Positions 18,917 through 28,221 of a stretch of 64,000 bases of DNA are shown here, piece by piece. The position numbers and the translations under genes were made by a program. The stretch lies in the NCBI GenBank assembly GCA_910575565.1, contig CAJTFL010000011.1, positions 62,001 through 126,000 of the forward strand, given 5' to 3'. The notes beneath the pieces are model-generated. The model had not been told where the DNA came from. It did not search any database and saw nothing but the letters and a program-made list of their open reading frames with translations. Origin of the DNA: Lachnospiraceae bacterium. Lineage in GTDB: Bacteria; Bacillota; Clostridia; Lachnospirales; Lachnospiraceae. Within the stretch, counting starts at the first letter, position 1. Each line of letters starts with the position of its first letter.

Positions 18917-20269
18917 TTACGAAAGATGAAGCAGCCTGACCGCCAGCCCGAAGTAAACCACCAGGCTGGCCCCATCCACGATGGTGGTGATTAAAGGCGC
19001 CGCCATAATCGCCGGATCCAGCCTTAACCGCTTCGCCGCCATGGGAAGAAGGCCCCCGATGGTTTTGGCGATGACGATCGTCACCAAAAGGCTTACCACC
19101 ACCGTAAAGCACACCATCTTCTGCCCCGGGTAGCGCAGATCTAGCTGGATAAAATTCACCACCCCCAGGACGGCGCCCACCAAAAGCCCCACCCGAAGCT
19201 CCTTCCACAGCACCTTAAGCACGTCCCCGGGCTGGATTTCATTGATGGCCATCCCCCGGATAATCAAGGTACTGGACTGGCTTCCTGCGTTCCCTCCCGT
19301 ATCCATCAGCATCGGGATAAAGCTGACCAGGATGGGCAGCACCGCAAAAGCCGCCTCATACCGGGCCAGGATCCCGCCGGTGATCATGCTGCTGACCATC
19401 AGCACCAGCAGCCATAAAATCCTGTTCTTTGCCAGCTCCAAAACCCCCGTCTTTAAGTACGGCTTTTCGCTGGGATGCATGGCGGCCATCTTCTGGAAAT
19501 CCTCCGTGGCCTCCTCCTCCAGCACATCCACAATATCGTCTATGGTGACAATCCCCACCAGCCGGTTTTCACTGTCCACCACCGGGAGGGAGAGGAGATC
19601 GTACTTTAAAAACCGCTCCGCCACCGCCTCCCGATCTTCCGTAGTCACCGCCTTGATCACATTGCCGTCCATAATCTGGCCGAGAACCGCCTCGTAAGGA
19701 TTCATCAGCAGATCCCTTACCGTAACCACCCCTTCCAAATACCGCTTTTCATCCATCACGTAGCAGGTATAAATCGTCTCCTTGTCCATCCCATGGCAGC
19801 GGATATAGCCAAAGGCCTCCTCCACCGTCATATCCTTTTGCAGCCCCACATACTCGGCAGTCATAATGCTTCCCGCGCTGTTTTCCGGATAGTTTAAAAA
19901 CTGGTTGATCAGATCCCTGGTATCCGGCGAGGCGTTTTTTAACACCCGCTTCACCAAAGCCGCCGGAAGCTCCTCCAAAAGATCCACCGCGTCATCCACG
20001 TATAATTCCTCGATAATATTGCTTAATTCCTTGTCCGTAATCCGGTTAATAATATGTTCCTGCTCGTCTGGCTCCAAGTTGGCAAACACCTCCGCCGCCA
20101 GTTCCTTGGGCAGGGTGCGGAATACCAGAACCATCTGCTCCTTGCTTAATTCCTGTAAGAAAGCCGCCGTGTCCACCTCATTCATCATGGACAGGATTTC
20201 CTTTAAAAGCCGGAATTTCCTCTCCTCCGCCAGCTCCACCAGCTTTTCCATATTTAATACCTTCTGCAT
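18917..20269 (-). CDS. mgtE: magnesium transporter MgtE
   Basis: Mg2+-gated channel/transporter of the cytoplasmic membrane. The 450 residues show the N-terminal superhelical domain (about 20-125), a CBS-domain pair (about 130-255) whose acidic residues sense Mg2+, a plug helix and five membrane spans (about 280-450). The pore signature PMLMDTGGNAGSQSSTL is intact. AAAGGAG precedes the first ATG by 6 bases. I looked for an M-box riboswitch upstream and found none. Confidence 0.95.
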   Translation of the reverse strand: MQKVLNMEKLVELAEERKFRLLKEILSMMNEVDTAAFLQELSKEQMVLVFRTLPKELAAEVFANLEPDEQEHIINRITDKELSNIIEELYVDDAVDLLEELPAALVKRVLKNASPDTRDLINQFLNYPENSAGSIMTAEYVGLQKDMTVEEAFGYIRCHGMDKETIYTCYVMDEKRYLEGVVTVRDLLMNPYEAVLGQIMDGNVIKAVTTEDREAVAERFLKYDLLSLPVVDSENRLVGIVTIDDIVDVLEEEATEDFQKMAAMHPSEKPYLKTGVLELAKNRILWLLVLMVSSMITGGILARYEAAFAVLPILVSFIPMLMDTGGNAGSQSSTLIIRGMAINEIQPGDVLKVLWKELRVGLLVGAVLGVVNFIQLDLRYPGQKMVCFTVVVSLLVTIVIAKTIGGLLPMAAKRLRLDPAIMAAPLITTIVDGASLVVYFGLAVRLLHLS

Positions 20270-20397
20270 CTTGCGCTCCTTTCCATCGTTTCTAACCGCG
20301 CCCTGACGCCTTCCCCGGTCTTTAGCTCCATGGTTTTTACTAACTCGCCTTGCTGCAAAAACCGGGAAAACGCCGAGATACGCTCCAAGATGGAAAC

Positions 20398-20443
20398 AAA
20401 AAAGCTGCTATCCCTCCGCTAATCCGGATGGATAACAGCAGCC
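20398..20443 (-). terminator. terminator upstream of mgtE (minus strand)
   Basis: Minus strand: GGCTGCTGTTATCC ... GGGATAGCAGC followed by six T (20403-20398). It would end transcription coming from 20444 upward and separates mgtE from that unit. Confidence 0.75.
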
Positions 20444-20831
20444 ATAAACACAGAACGGATGCCGAAAATACACTGCTTTAAAGCGTGCTAAAACCCTGCT
20501 TTCTCCTGCCTTTGGCGAGCCGCTAAAGTTCTGCCTTCTCCTGCCTTTAAGCAGGCTCCCAAGGATCTTATCCACAATACGCCTGCAAAGCAAGGGCAGG
20601 GCGACAAAACAACCTTGCTGCCTTGCAAGGCGGCAGACTTTACCGCAGAAAAAGGTATGCAGAGGATATTCGGTTCTGTTCGTGACTGTGGTCTTCTGTT
20701 CCCATCCTGCTACTTCGGCCTTCCATCCTCTGCTCACTTCCTTTCTTAATTTAAACCAGTGCACTGCCTCGATTACAATTCGCCAAAGGGGGCGCAGACA
20801 CGCTCCCTGGCTCATTGTCCGCAAAAGACTA
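20444..20831 (-). ncRNA. unassigned structured intergenic region ending in a terminator
   Basis: No convincing gene lies in these 388 bases; the open frame seen there is Cys/Arg-rich and looks accidental. On the minus strand there is a stepped hairpin at 20818-20775 (ACAAT, GCCA and GGG pair with CCC, TGGC and ATTGT) and an exact 9-bp stem GCAGAGGAT/ATCCTCTGC (20733-20725 with 20667-20659). Smaller hairpins follow, and then the terminator at 20398. It could be a long structured 3' UTR, an independent RNA or a dispersed element. No clear promoter of its own was found. Confidence 0.35.
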
Positions 20832-21635
20832 TCACTGCTCCTCAAAAAGCCCCGTGCTCTCCCCATTGCCGCCTAAATAACGGTTAATGTTTTCCTCTGA
20901 CGCGTCTACGACATTATACGATACCATCTGCGCCTGGTACTGCTGCTCCTTTTGCTCATCCACATTACCCGCTTGATACGCGGCGGTAAGGTAGCCAAAG
21001 GAATCCACCGGGCTTACCACCCTGTCCTTAAGCTCAAAAACCATCCCCGTCATCACGCCTGTTTCAAGGCCGCTGATCATGTAACGTCCGTTTCCTACCC
21101 CGTTAAACGCAAACTTGGGAAGATACTCCTCTTTTTTCACCCCGTTATCGTAATACATGAAATACTGGGTGAAACGCTGCTCATGGCTCCCCCAAAAGTG
21201 CACTTCATAGATCCCGTCCTGGTCAAGGTCTAACACCGCAAACTGGCTGATAGCCAGCTGATAGGAGCCGTTTAACAATTCCGCCCGGTAAGCCTCCAGC
21301 GCCGCCCGGTTGGCGTCATTATCATGAAGAGCCTTGTCGGCTGCCGCTTCGGCTGCTTTTGCATCTTCCGTAATCCACGCCCCGTCCTTTCCTACCGGGT
21401 ATCCGTCCAGCGTAGTGGTATCGGCAAGCATATAGCCGTCCTGATCAAAGTAATAATGCTTTCCCCCTATCTCCTGCCATCCCTTTGACGGGTAGGAGCC
21501 GTCCTCATTCTGATACCACCATCTGCCGCCTTCCTGCTTCCATTCCCCGGCATATGCGGCGCCAAAAGCGCTTAAGGAAAACATTGCCGCCATCGCTGCC
21601 GCCGCTATCCGCCTGTTTCTTTTTTTCCGGTTCAT
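20832..21635 (-). CDS. secreted protein with choline/cell-wall-binding repeats
   Basis: A 267-residue protein with a Sec signal peptide (basic start, hydrophobic core, likely cleavage after AYA near 29). At about 30-90 are two to three cell-wall-binding repeats of the aromatic type (GGRWWYQNEDGSYPSKGWQEI, GGKHYYFDQDGYM). The remaining 170 residues have no motif I recognise; LDLDQDGIYEVHFWG resembles an FG-GAP/EF-hand-like calcium loop. It probably sits on the outer wall. The ATG follows AAAGGAG. Confidence 0.75.
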   Translation of the reverse strand: MNRKKRNRRIAAAAMAAMFSLSAFGAAYAGEWKQEGGRWWYQNEDGSYPSKGWQEIGGKHYYFDQDGYMLADTTTLDGYPVGKDGAWITEDAKAAEAAADKALHDNDANRAALEAYRAELLNGSYQLAISQFAVLDLDQDGIYEVHFWGSHEQRFTQYFMYYDNGVKKEEYLPKFAFNGVGNGRYMISGLETGVMTGMVFELKDRVVSPVDSFGYLTAAYQAGNVDEQKEQQYQAQMVSYNVVDASEENINRYLGGNGESTGLFEEQ

Positions 21636-21894
21636 TTTACACGCTCCTTTTGTTCTTATCCTATAGTTTGTTCCGCCAAATCACAAATTCTTGATTCCTG
21701 ATTTCTGCCTTTTAATTATGGTAATACTCCATCATTAGGGAATTTGGTATGGTTTTATTGTCGCTTTCTTTGCATCGTAACTATAGTATACGCATTTTTC
21801 CGAATATCGTCAATAAGCTTGCCAAAAAAGTCAACTCCCGAACATATCCCTTTATTTTCCCGCTACGAAAACAGAATTCAGAAATTTGATTGAG

Positions 21895-21923
21895 TTGCCC
21901 TTCAACATATGATAAACTATAAG
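21895..21923 (+). promoter_or_regulatory. putative promoter for the AAA/PD-(D/E)XK gene
   Basis: TTGCCC (21895-21900), 17-base spacer, TATAAG (21918-21923), about 43 bases before the chosen ATG. The remaining gap up to 21635 is AT-rich and holds no gene. Confidence 0.4.
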
Positions 21924-21965
21924 CAGAAATTGTCCAAAGAAATTCCCGAAAAGAGGTGCTGGATA

Positions 21966-23684
21966 ATGAAGGACAAGAAAAAACTTCCCATAGGTGAAGA
22001 ATTCTTTAGCAACATCAGAACTAAAGGATTTTACTATGTAGACAAAACCTACTTTATCAGTGAACTCCTAAGAACCAGAGGCAGCATAAATCTGTTTACC
22101 CGTCCGAGGCGTTTCGGCAAGAGCTTAAACCTTGATATGCTCAAAGCATTTTTTGAAATTGGAACAGATGCCGCACTGTTTGAAGGCCTGGAGATTGCCA
22201 AGGAAAGGGAATTATGCAAACAGCATATGGGAAAATACCCGGTTATTTTCATCAGCCTGAAAGACATTGAAGGGGAAGATTTTCAAACCGCTTATGAAAC
22301 ACTGTGCACCGTTATCAGCGAAGAGGCTGCCCGGTTAGATTTTCTTCTGGAAAGCAGCAGGCTAACGCCATACGATAAGACCAAATTCCAAAGATTAGTG
22401 GAAAATCAATTAGAAAAACCCTCTGAGCTCCACAATAGCCTGAAAATGCTGACACGGCTGCTGCGCAAGCACTATGGCACATCCGTTATTATCCTAATCG
22501 ATGAGTACGATGTACCTTTAGATAAGGCGTACCAAAACGGTTACTATCCACAAATGATAAACTTAATCCGTTCCTTATTCAGCCAAGCGCTCAAAACCAA
22601 TGAAAACCTTGAGTTTGCAGTGATCACCGGCTGCCTCCAAATCGCAAGAGAAAGCATATTTACCGGACTGAATAATTTTAAAATCCGAACGGTATCCGAT
22701 ATCCGATTTGCAGAATATTTCGGATTTACCGATGACGAAGTAACTGATTTGCTTAATTACTATGGCTTAGGGGAAAAATTTGAACAATTTAAAGAATGGT
22801 ATGACGGATATCGGTTTGGAAATACCCACATTTATTGCCCTTGGGACGTGCTTAACCAATGCGATAAGTTTCGCGAATCAATAAATGCCCCTATGGAATC
22901 TCATTGGGAAAACAGCAGCAGTAATCATATTATCAAAGACATCCTGGAACATTCCACCGTAACGACAAAAGCAGAAATTGAAACCTTGATTTCCGGGGAA
23001 TGGGTAGAAAAACCATTAATCTCAGGACTGACCTATTCCGATTTTAACAGCACAGAACCGCAAAACAGGCAAACTTACCTGTGGAGCCTTCTTTTCGCAA
23101 CCGGATACCTTACCGATGCGGCAGAACCTGCCGGAAAAATCCATAAGCTAATCATCCCTAACCGGGAAATCCTTGAAATTTATGAGGATCGGGTTCGCGC
23201 ATGGTTTGAGGCAAAAACACTAAGCAACACAGAACACTGGCAAAAATTCTGCACAGCGGTAAAAGAAGGTGACGGTAAAACCATCCAATCATTATTCAAC
23301 CTCTTTATGAGCGATTCCATCAGCATCCGGGATACTTATATCAACAAACGGATGAAAGAGAACTTCTATCATGGAATGCTGCTGGGATTAATAAAAGCCG
23401 AAGGAAGCTGGATCGTAAAATCAAACGCAGAATCTGGCATCGGATATACAGACATTATGATTATGATTCCGTCAGAAAAAATCGGCTGCATTATGGAGGT
23501 AAAATACGCAGAAAATGGTGCTTTTGATTCCGTATGCAGCCAAGCAATGAAGCAGATCCAGGACGAAAGCTATGAAACGGTTCTAAAACAGGAAGGGATG
23601 CAGACAATCCATAAATTCGGAATTGCCTGCTATAAGAAAAACTGCAAAGTAACACACTGCAAAACTACTGCAAAGAGCGTGTAA
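21966..23684 (+). CDS. AAA-ATPase-like protein with PD-(D/E)XK nuclease domain
   Basis: 572 residues from the chosen ATG (MKDKKKLPIG), which has AGAGGTG upstream; the frame itself opens at 21909. The N-terminal AAA-ATPase-like domain has RPRRFGKSLNLD (degenerate Walker A) and IILIDEYDVPLD (Walker B). The C-terminus has the PDDEXK_9-type nuclease core: GYTDIMIM, then CIMEVKYAENG. These proteins form expanded families in gut anaerobes and are thought to act on DNA, perhaps in mobility or defence; no role is established. AT-richer than its neighbours, with its own promoter and terminator, it looks like a solitary acquired gene. Confidence 0.8.
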   Translation: MKDKKKLPIGEEFFSNIRTKGFYYVDKTYFISELLRTRGSINLFTRPRRFGKSLNLDMLKAFFEIGTDAALFEGLEIAKERELCKQHMGKYPVIFISLKDIEGEDFQTAYETLCTVISEEAARLDFLLESSRLTPYDKTKFQRLVENQLEKPSELHNSLKMLTRLLRKHYGTSVIILIDEYDVPLDKAYQNGYYPQMINLIRSLFSQALKTNENLEFAVITGCLQIARESIFTGLNNFKIRTVSDIRFAEYFGFTDDEVTDLLNYYGLGEKFEQFKEWYDGYRFGNTHIYCPWDVLNQCDKFRESINAPMESHWENSSSNHIIKDILEHSTVTTKAEIETLISGEWVEKPLISGLTYSDFNSTEPQNRQTYLWSLLFATGYLTDAAEPAGKIHKLIIPNREILEIYEDRVRAWFEAKTLSNTEHWQKFCTAVKEGDGKTIQSLFNLFMSDSISIRDTYINKRMKENFYHGMLLGLIKAEGSWIVKSNAESGIGYTDIMIMIPSEKIGCIMEVKYAENGAFDSVCSQAMKQIQDESYETVLKQEGMQTIHKFGIACYKKNCKVTHCKTTAKSV

Positions 23685-23715
23685 GCTGCACATGGCTTAC
23701 ACGCTCCTTTTCTTC
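23675..23715 (+). terminator. terminator of the AAA/PD-(D/E)XK gene
   Basis: A perfect 12-bp stem GAGCGTGTAAGC/GCTTACACGCTC is followed by CTTTTCTTCTTTT. The stop codon lies inside the left arm. Confidence 0.9.
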
Positions 23716-23808
23716 TTTTCATTTCCTTTTTGGCAAAAAAGCCGGTCAAATACCCTGCCGCAGGCACGGCATTTAGCTCATTGCCGGCAGAAAGAATTGT
23801 CATCATCC

Positions 23809-25362
23809 TCACTGCATCGCCGCCCACTCCATGGCATAAGCCCAGGTCAGGCGGTTCTGGCTCCAGATGGTGCTGTATTCCGACACCGGAATTGGGCAGG
23901 ATACCTTCCCGGTTTCAATGGTCACGCTGGGAACCGGGTTATTCCCCAGCTGGATCCAGTCCTTATAACCGCCGCCCCCATTGGAGGGAAGGATCCGGTA
24001 TCCGCCAGTCACCATCGACATTAAATTAGCCAGCTCCGCCGACTTCTGCTGGGATTTATTTCCGGCCACATCCCAGTAAATCACATCTCCCATGGAATGA
24101 TAGCTAATCACCGCAGCCCACGGGTACTGTGCCTGATACAGATTAATCAGCGCCTGGCTTTCCGGCTCGCTTCCCGGGGCAGTCCCCTTATAATCCGCAT
24201 AGGAAGGGAAGGCAAGGGAAGTGATGCCCTGCCACAGCGCATCAAAATTCACATTTAAGTCCACGCCCCGGCCATTGGCCTTCCACCGGCTAAAATAGGA
24301 GGCCGGATCCGCACTGGTTCTGCCTGAAGCCGTATCGGTCACATAGCAGGTATTGACTACATCCCTAAGCTGCTGGGAACGGATCTGATCCGGCCCAAAC
24401 TGGCTGATCGTCACCCCGTCCGGATTGGTCATGGGAACGAAATGGATCGCCACCTGCGCAAACATCTCCGGAAGGGAATGCCCATGGAAGGAACCGGTAT
24501 CATAATTTGCCAGGATCATTTCCATCTGCTGCATCAAAAGCATGGGGTTTAAGTACTCCCGGCCATGGATCCCCCCCTGAATCAGGATATGCTTTGCAGC
24601 CGCCGGGTTGCCGATAATGCAGTCATAGATTGCCCTCCCATCTAAGGATGTCCCGATGGTGCTGACCTGCATACGGCTGCTGTTATTCTGCTGGAGAATG
24701 GCAATATCCTGCACCATCTGGTCATAAGAATACTTATCCACCACTTTCACCACGGGATTTACCACATCATATATCTGCACATTGGCGTCCTGCCCTGCCT
24801 GCCCGCTTTGGTCTAACTGAGGAGGCTGCGCCGGAGTCTGCCCCTGATCCTGTTCCTGTTCCTGACCGGCAAACCCAGGCCCCCTGGAATAATCAATATT
24901 CCCGCTTCCTGCGCCGCCTTCCGGGGCAGGCGTCCCTGCTGATGCCGCTCCGTCCCCTGCGCCGCCATCCCCTCCCGTCCGGATCACCCGGGTGGAAGAG
25001 GTACTCTGGGGAGACGCCGGGTTTCCCCCTGCATCCGGCACGGATGCCTGCCCTCCATCTCCTGCCGCCGGAGCCTGGACGGCTCCCTCCACTGTTCCTG
25101 CGGCTGACTGGCCGCCATCCCCGGAAGATATCACTTCGCCGGGCATCTGCGTCCCGCCTCCTGCCGTATCCTGTGTCCCGCTTCCCGCCGTACCCTGCAT
25201 CCCGTTTCCTGTTCCGGCCTGCCCGCCAGGCGCAGGAACCTCCACAGCCGTCTCAAAGGTTGCCCCGGCCTGGGCGCCTTCCTCTGCCCAGGCAGTTGAT
25301 ACATTCGTCGCCGCCAAGATCGCCGCCCCGGCCACAGCTGCCCATCTATAGTAATTTCTCAT
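23809..25362 (-). CDS. secreted M14 zinc carboxypeptidase with Arg-to-Val change
   Basis: The start is the ATG at 25362-25360 (MRNYYRW), with AGGAGG upstream. A signal peptide of about 25 residues is followed by a long Gly/Ala/Gln/Pro low-complexity linker (about 150 residues) and an M14 domain. Zinc ligands HGRE and the later His in SYHS, plus the catalytic Glu in TIETG, are present. In the substrate site the usual LNRNF reads VDLNVNF: Asn is kept and the carboxylate-binding Arg is Val. The peptidase is thus likely active but probably does not recognise a free C-terminal carboxylate in the classical way, as in some peptidoglycan endopeptidases. It may act on wall peptides. Confidence 0.8.
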   Translation of the reverse strand: MRNYYRWAAVAGAAILAATNVSTAWAEEGAQAGATFETAVEVPAPGGQAGTGNGMQGTAGSGTQDTAGGGTQMPGEVISSGDGGQSAAGTVEGAVQAPAAGDGGQASVPDAGGNPASPQSTSSTRVIRTGGDGGAGDGAASAGTPAPEGGAGSGNIDYSRGPGFAGQEQEQDQGQTPAQPPQLDQSGQAGQDANVQIYDVVNPVVKVVDKYSYDQMVQDIAILQQNNSSRMQVSTIGTSLDGRAIYDCIIGNPAAAKHILIQGGIHGREYLNPMLLMQQMEMILANYDTGSFHGHSLPEMFAQVAIHFVPMTNPDGVTISQFGPDQIRSQQLRDVVNTCYVTDTASGRTSADPASYFSRWKANGRGVDLNVNFDALWQGITSLAFPSYADYKGTAPGSEPESQALINLYQAQYPWAAVISYHSMGDVIYWDVAGNKSQQKSAELANLMSMVTGGYRILPSNGGGGYKDWIQLGNNPVPSVTIETGKVSCPIPVSEYSTIWSQNRLTWAYAMEWAAMQ

Positions 25363-25473
25363 CCTGATATCCTCCTGATCCCGTATTTCTGTCACGCCTT
25401 TTATTCTATCATATTTCCCCCCAAAACGTCATTACAACTTTCTTACAAAACCACCCGACGTCTGAACTGTTAC

Positions 25474-25514
25474 AAAAAATGGCTGCCGCTTGAAATTTCT
25501 TCCATGCAGCAGCC
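25474..25514 (-). terminator. terminator after pnp
   Basis: Minus strand: GGCTGCTGC ... GCGGCAGCC followed by ATTTTTTG. It lies between pnp and the M14 gene. Confidence 0.85.
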
Positions 25515-25541
25515 CCCTTAGGGAAAACCATGCCTTACAGC

Positions 25542-27644
25542 CTATTTTGCCAAATCCCCCGGCTTCATGCTCAGGTTAATCCGACCCATCTTGTCTACCT
25601 CGATGACCTTTACCGTAACCTCGTCGCCAATATTCACCACGTCCTCAACCTTGGCCACCCGCTTATCGGAAAGCTTGGAAATATGGATCATGCCGTCTTT
25701 ATTGGGTGCCAGCTGCACAAACGCACCGAAGTTCATAATGCGTACTACCGTCCCGGTCATAATCACCCCAGGCTCGATATCGGTTACGATGCTTTCAATA
25801 ATCTGGATAGCCTTCCGGATCATCTCCGCATCCGTCCCGCACACAGAAACAATCCCGTCGTCGCTGATATCAATCTTAACGCCGGTCTCCTCGATAATCT
25901 TATTGATCACCTTGCCCTGCTTGCCCACCACATCGCCAATCTTCGCCGGATCAATGGTAATGGTTTCAATCTTAGGCGCATACTTGCTCAGCTCCGCCCT
26001 GGGCTTTGCGATAACGGGAGCCATCACCTGATCCATAATATACATCCTGGCTTCCCTGGTTCTTGCAATGGCTTCCTCCACGATGGGACGGGTAAGGCCA
26101 TGGATCTTAATATCCATCTGGATGGCCGTAATGCCCTTATGGGTTCCGGCCACCTTAAAGTCCATATCGCCGAAGAAATCTTCCAGCCCCTGGATATCCG
26201 TCAGCACCAGGTAATCGTCATCCGTATCCCCCGTTACCAGGCCGCAGGAAATGCCTGCCACCATATCCTTGATGGGCACGCCTGCCGCCATCAAAGACAG
26301 GGACGAGGCGCACACCGACGCCTGGGAGGTGGAGCCATTGGACTCCATCGTCTCCGATACGGTGCGGATGGCGTAAGGGAACTCCTCCACCGTAGGCAGC
26401 ACCGGCAGAAGCGCCCGCTCCGCCAATGCCCCGTGGCCGATCTCCCGCCGTCCCGGTCCGCGGCTGGCCCTCGCCTCGCCTACGGAATAGCCCGGGAAGT
26501 TATAATGGTGCATATACCGCTTCTCCGTAACCAATTCATTTAAGCCGTCTACCTTCTGGACCTCCGACAAAGGAGCTAAGGTACAGATATTCATAATCTG
26601 GGTCTGCCCTCTGGTAAACATCCCGGAGCCGTGCACCCTGGGCAGAATGTCAATCTCCGCATCCAAAGGACGGATCTCATCGATGCGGCGGCCGTCAGGC
26701 CTCTTATGGTCTTTTAGGATCATCTTGCGGACAGTCTTCTTCTCATACTGATACACCGCATCCCCCAAAATAGCCAGGGCTTCCTCATCCTCAGCAAATG
26801 CTTCCTCTAAGCGCTCCGTAATCCGGGCAATATTTTCCTCCCGCTTCTGCTTCTCATCAGTAAATACGGCCTCCTCCATCTCTTCCTGGGGAACCAGCTC
26901 CTTGATCCGGGACAAAAGCTCCTCCGGCACGGCATAAGACTCATACTCATGCTTCTTTCTGCCGCACTCTGCAATAATCTGATCAAAGAACGCGATAATG
27001 GTCTGATTTACCTCATGAGCCTTATAGATCGCATCAATCATGATCTTTTCCGGAACTTCCCTCGCCCCGGCTTCAATCATGATCACCTTCTCCCGGGTAG
27101 AGGCCACGGTTAAATTTAAGTCCGAAACCTGCTTCTGGGCATTGGTGGGATTGACGATCAGCTCGCCGTCCACAAGCCCCATCTGGGTTGCGGCACATGG
27201 CCCGTCGAAGGGAATGTCGGAAATGCAGGCAGCCAGGGACGACCCAAGCATCGCTAAAAGCTCCGGTGACGCATCCTGATCTACGCAAAGCACCAAGTTA
27301 TCCAGCAAAACATCATTTCGGTAATCCTTAGGAAACAGGGGGCGCATAGGACGGTCAATGACCCTGCAGGTCAGCACCGCGTTTTCCGCCGCCTTCCCTT
27401 CCCTCTTGTTAAAACCGCCGGGAATCTTCCCAACGGAGTACATCTTTTCCTCATATTCCACGGACAGGGGGAAGAAATCAATCCCATCCCTGGGTTTCTC
27501 TGATGCGGTGGCCGTAGCCAGCAGCACGGTTTCCCCGTAATGCATCAGCGCAGCGCCGTTCGCCTGGGCGGCTACCCTGCCGATATCCACCCGCAAAGTA
27601 CGGCCCGCTAATTCCATGCTATAACTCTTATATTCTTTCGCCAT
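25542..27644 (-). CDS. pnp: polyribonucleotide nucleotidyltransferase (PNPase)
   Basis: Phosphorolytic 3'-5' exoribonuclease of mRNA turnover. The 700 residues have two RNase PH domains (about 10-145 and 320-540) joined by a helical domain, then KH (about 555-610; IGKQG-type loop as VVGKQGKVI) and S1 (about 620-690). The second PH core has RPDGR and GRREIGHGALAERAL. AAAAGGAG precedes the ATG. It follows rpsO with a hairpin between them, the arrangement known for autoregulated pnp operons. Confidence 0.97.
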   Translation of the reverse strand: MAKEYKSYSMELAGRTLRVDIGRVAAQANGAALMHYGETVLLATATASEKPRDGIDFFPLSVEYEEKMYSVGKIPGGFNKREGKAAENAVLTCRVIDRPMRPLFPKDYRNDVLLDNLVLCVDQDASPELLAMLGSSLAACISDIPFDGPCAATQMGLVDGELIVNPTNAQKQVSDLNLTVASTREKVIMIEAGAREVPEKIMIDAIYKAHEVNQTIIAFFDQIIAECGRKKHEYESYAVPEELLSRIKELVPQEEMEEAVFTDEKQKREENIARITERLEEAFAEDEEALAILGDAVYQYEKKTVRKMILKDHKRPDGRRIDEIRPLDAEIDILPRVHGSGMFTRGQTQIMNICTLAPLSEVQKVDGLNELVTEKRYMHHYNFPGYSVGEARASRGPGRREIGHGALAERALLPVLPTVEEFPYAIRTVSETMESNGSTSQASVCASSLSLMAAGVPIKDMVAGISCGLVTGDTDDDYLVLTDIQGLEDFFGDMDFKVAGTHKGITAIQMDIKIHGLTRPIVEEAIARTREARMYIMDQVMAPVIAKPRAELSKYAPKIETITIDPAKIGDVVGKQGKVINKIIEETGVKIDISDDGIVSVCGTDAEMIRKAIQIIESIVTDIEPGVIMTGTVVRIMNFGAFVQLAPNKDGMIHISKLSDKRVAKVEDVVNIGDEVTVKVIEVDKMGRINLSMKPGDLAK

Positions 27645-27670
27645 AAATTATCTCCTTTTGCAAGCATAAT

Positions 27671-27692
27671 AGGGTGGAGAAAACTCCACCCT
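27671..27692 (-). promoter_or_regulatory. rpsO-pnp intercistronic hairpin
   Basis: A perfect 9-bp stem AGGGTGGAG/CTCCACCCT around a 4-base loop lies 27 bases before pnp. It has no T tract, so it is more likely an RNA-processing or regulatory hairpin than a terminator. In E. coli a hairpin here is cut by RNase III in PNPase autocontrol; the same role here is inference. Confidence 0.55.
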
Positions 27693-27709
27693 ACTTTTTA
27701 AGCAAACCT

Positions 27710-27976
27710 TTACTTTCTGATGCCTAACTTTGCAATTAATGCACGATAGCCTTCCAAATCGGTTTTCTTCAAGTAGTTCAGCAAACCACGCCTCTGGCCT
27801 ACCATCATCAGCATACCACGCCGGGAATGATGATCCTTGGGATTGCTCTTTAAATGCTCCGTTAACTCGGCAATCCTGGCCGATAAGATGGCGATCTGGA
27901 CTTCCGGTGAACCGGTGTCCCCAGGCTTCCTGCCATACTCACTGATAATCGCTGCTTTCTTTTCCTTTGAAATCAT
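27710..27976 (-). CDS. rpsO: 30S ribosomal protein S15
   Basis: The 88-residue primary 16S rRNA-binding protein of the platform. The family signature runs through [34 protein letters not shown] with its basic surface. AGGAGG lies before the ATG. The 90-nt leader between promoter and gene probably carries the S15 autoregulatory fold, but I could not assign it to a class. Confidence 0.97.
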   Translation of the reverse strand: MISKEKKAAIISEYGRKPGDTGSPEVQIAILSARIAELTEHLKSNPKDHHSRRGMLMMVGQRRGLLNYLKKTDLEGYRALIAKLGIRK

Positions 27977-28069
27977 GCTTATTTCCTCCTTGCTTTTCTG
28001 TTCCCACCATAGACTAAGCAGCGGCTGGAGATGCCGTTAACTGAGCCTTGGCGCTTGCCCACGGCTTAA

Positions 28070-28098
28070 ACTATAGCACAGGCTTTCCCACTTGTCAA
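28070..28098 (-). promoter_or_regulatory. rpsO promoter
   Basis: Minus strand: TTGACA (28098-28093), 17-base spacer, TATAGT (28075-28070); close to consensus. A tandem A-tract repeat lies 19-55 bases upstream of the -35. Confidence 0.8.
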
Positions 28099-28116
28099 TT
28101 CTTTAATTTAAGGAGA

Positions 28117-28153
28117 AACTTTTTGCCAACACTTTTTGCCAACACTTTTTGCC
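28117..28153. repeat. 13-bp tandem repeat upstream of the rpsO promoter
   Basis: Two exact copies of AACACTTTTTGCC (28128-28140, 28141-28153) and one shortened copy (28117-28127). On the minus strand this gives A-tracts every 13 bases just upstream of the -35. Beyond it, up to 28464, there is no gene; I see only the hairpins listed separately. Confidence 0.8.
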
Positions 28154-28221
28154 AATCCCTTCCTAAAAATAAAAAGCAGCCATTCAAGCATGGCATCCCC
28201 CTGCCTGCGCCGGATAAGAAG

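Noticed and set aside
20270..20397. M-box (Mg2+) riboswitch upstream of mgtE
   Set aside because: None of the conserved M-box segments could be found on the minus strand; only a short open frame and a terminator.
25530..26543. 337-codon plus-strand ORF opposite pnp
   Set aside because: His/Arg/Leu-rich translation with no family pattern; it is the antisense shadow of the KH/S1 and PH regions of pnp.
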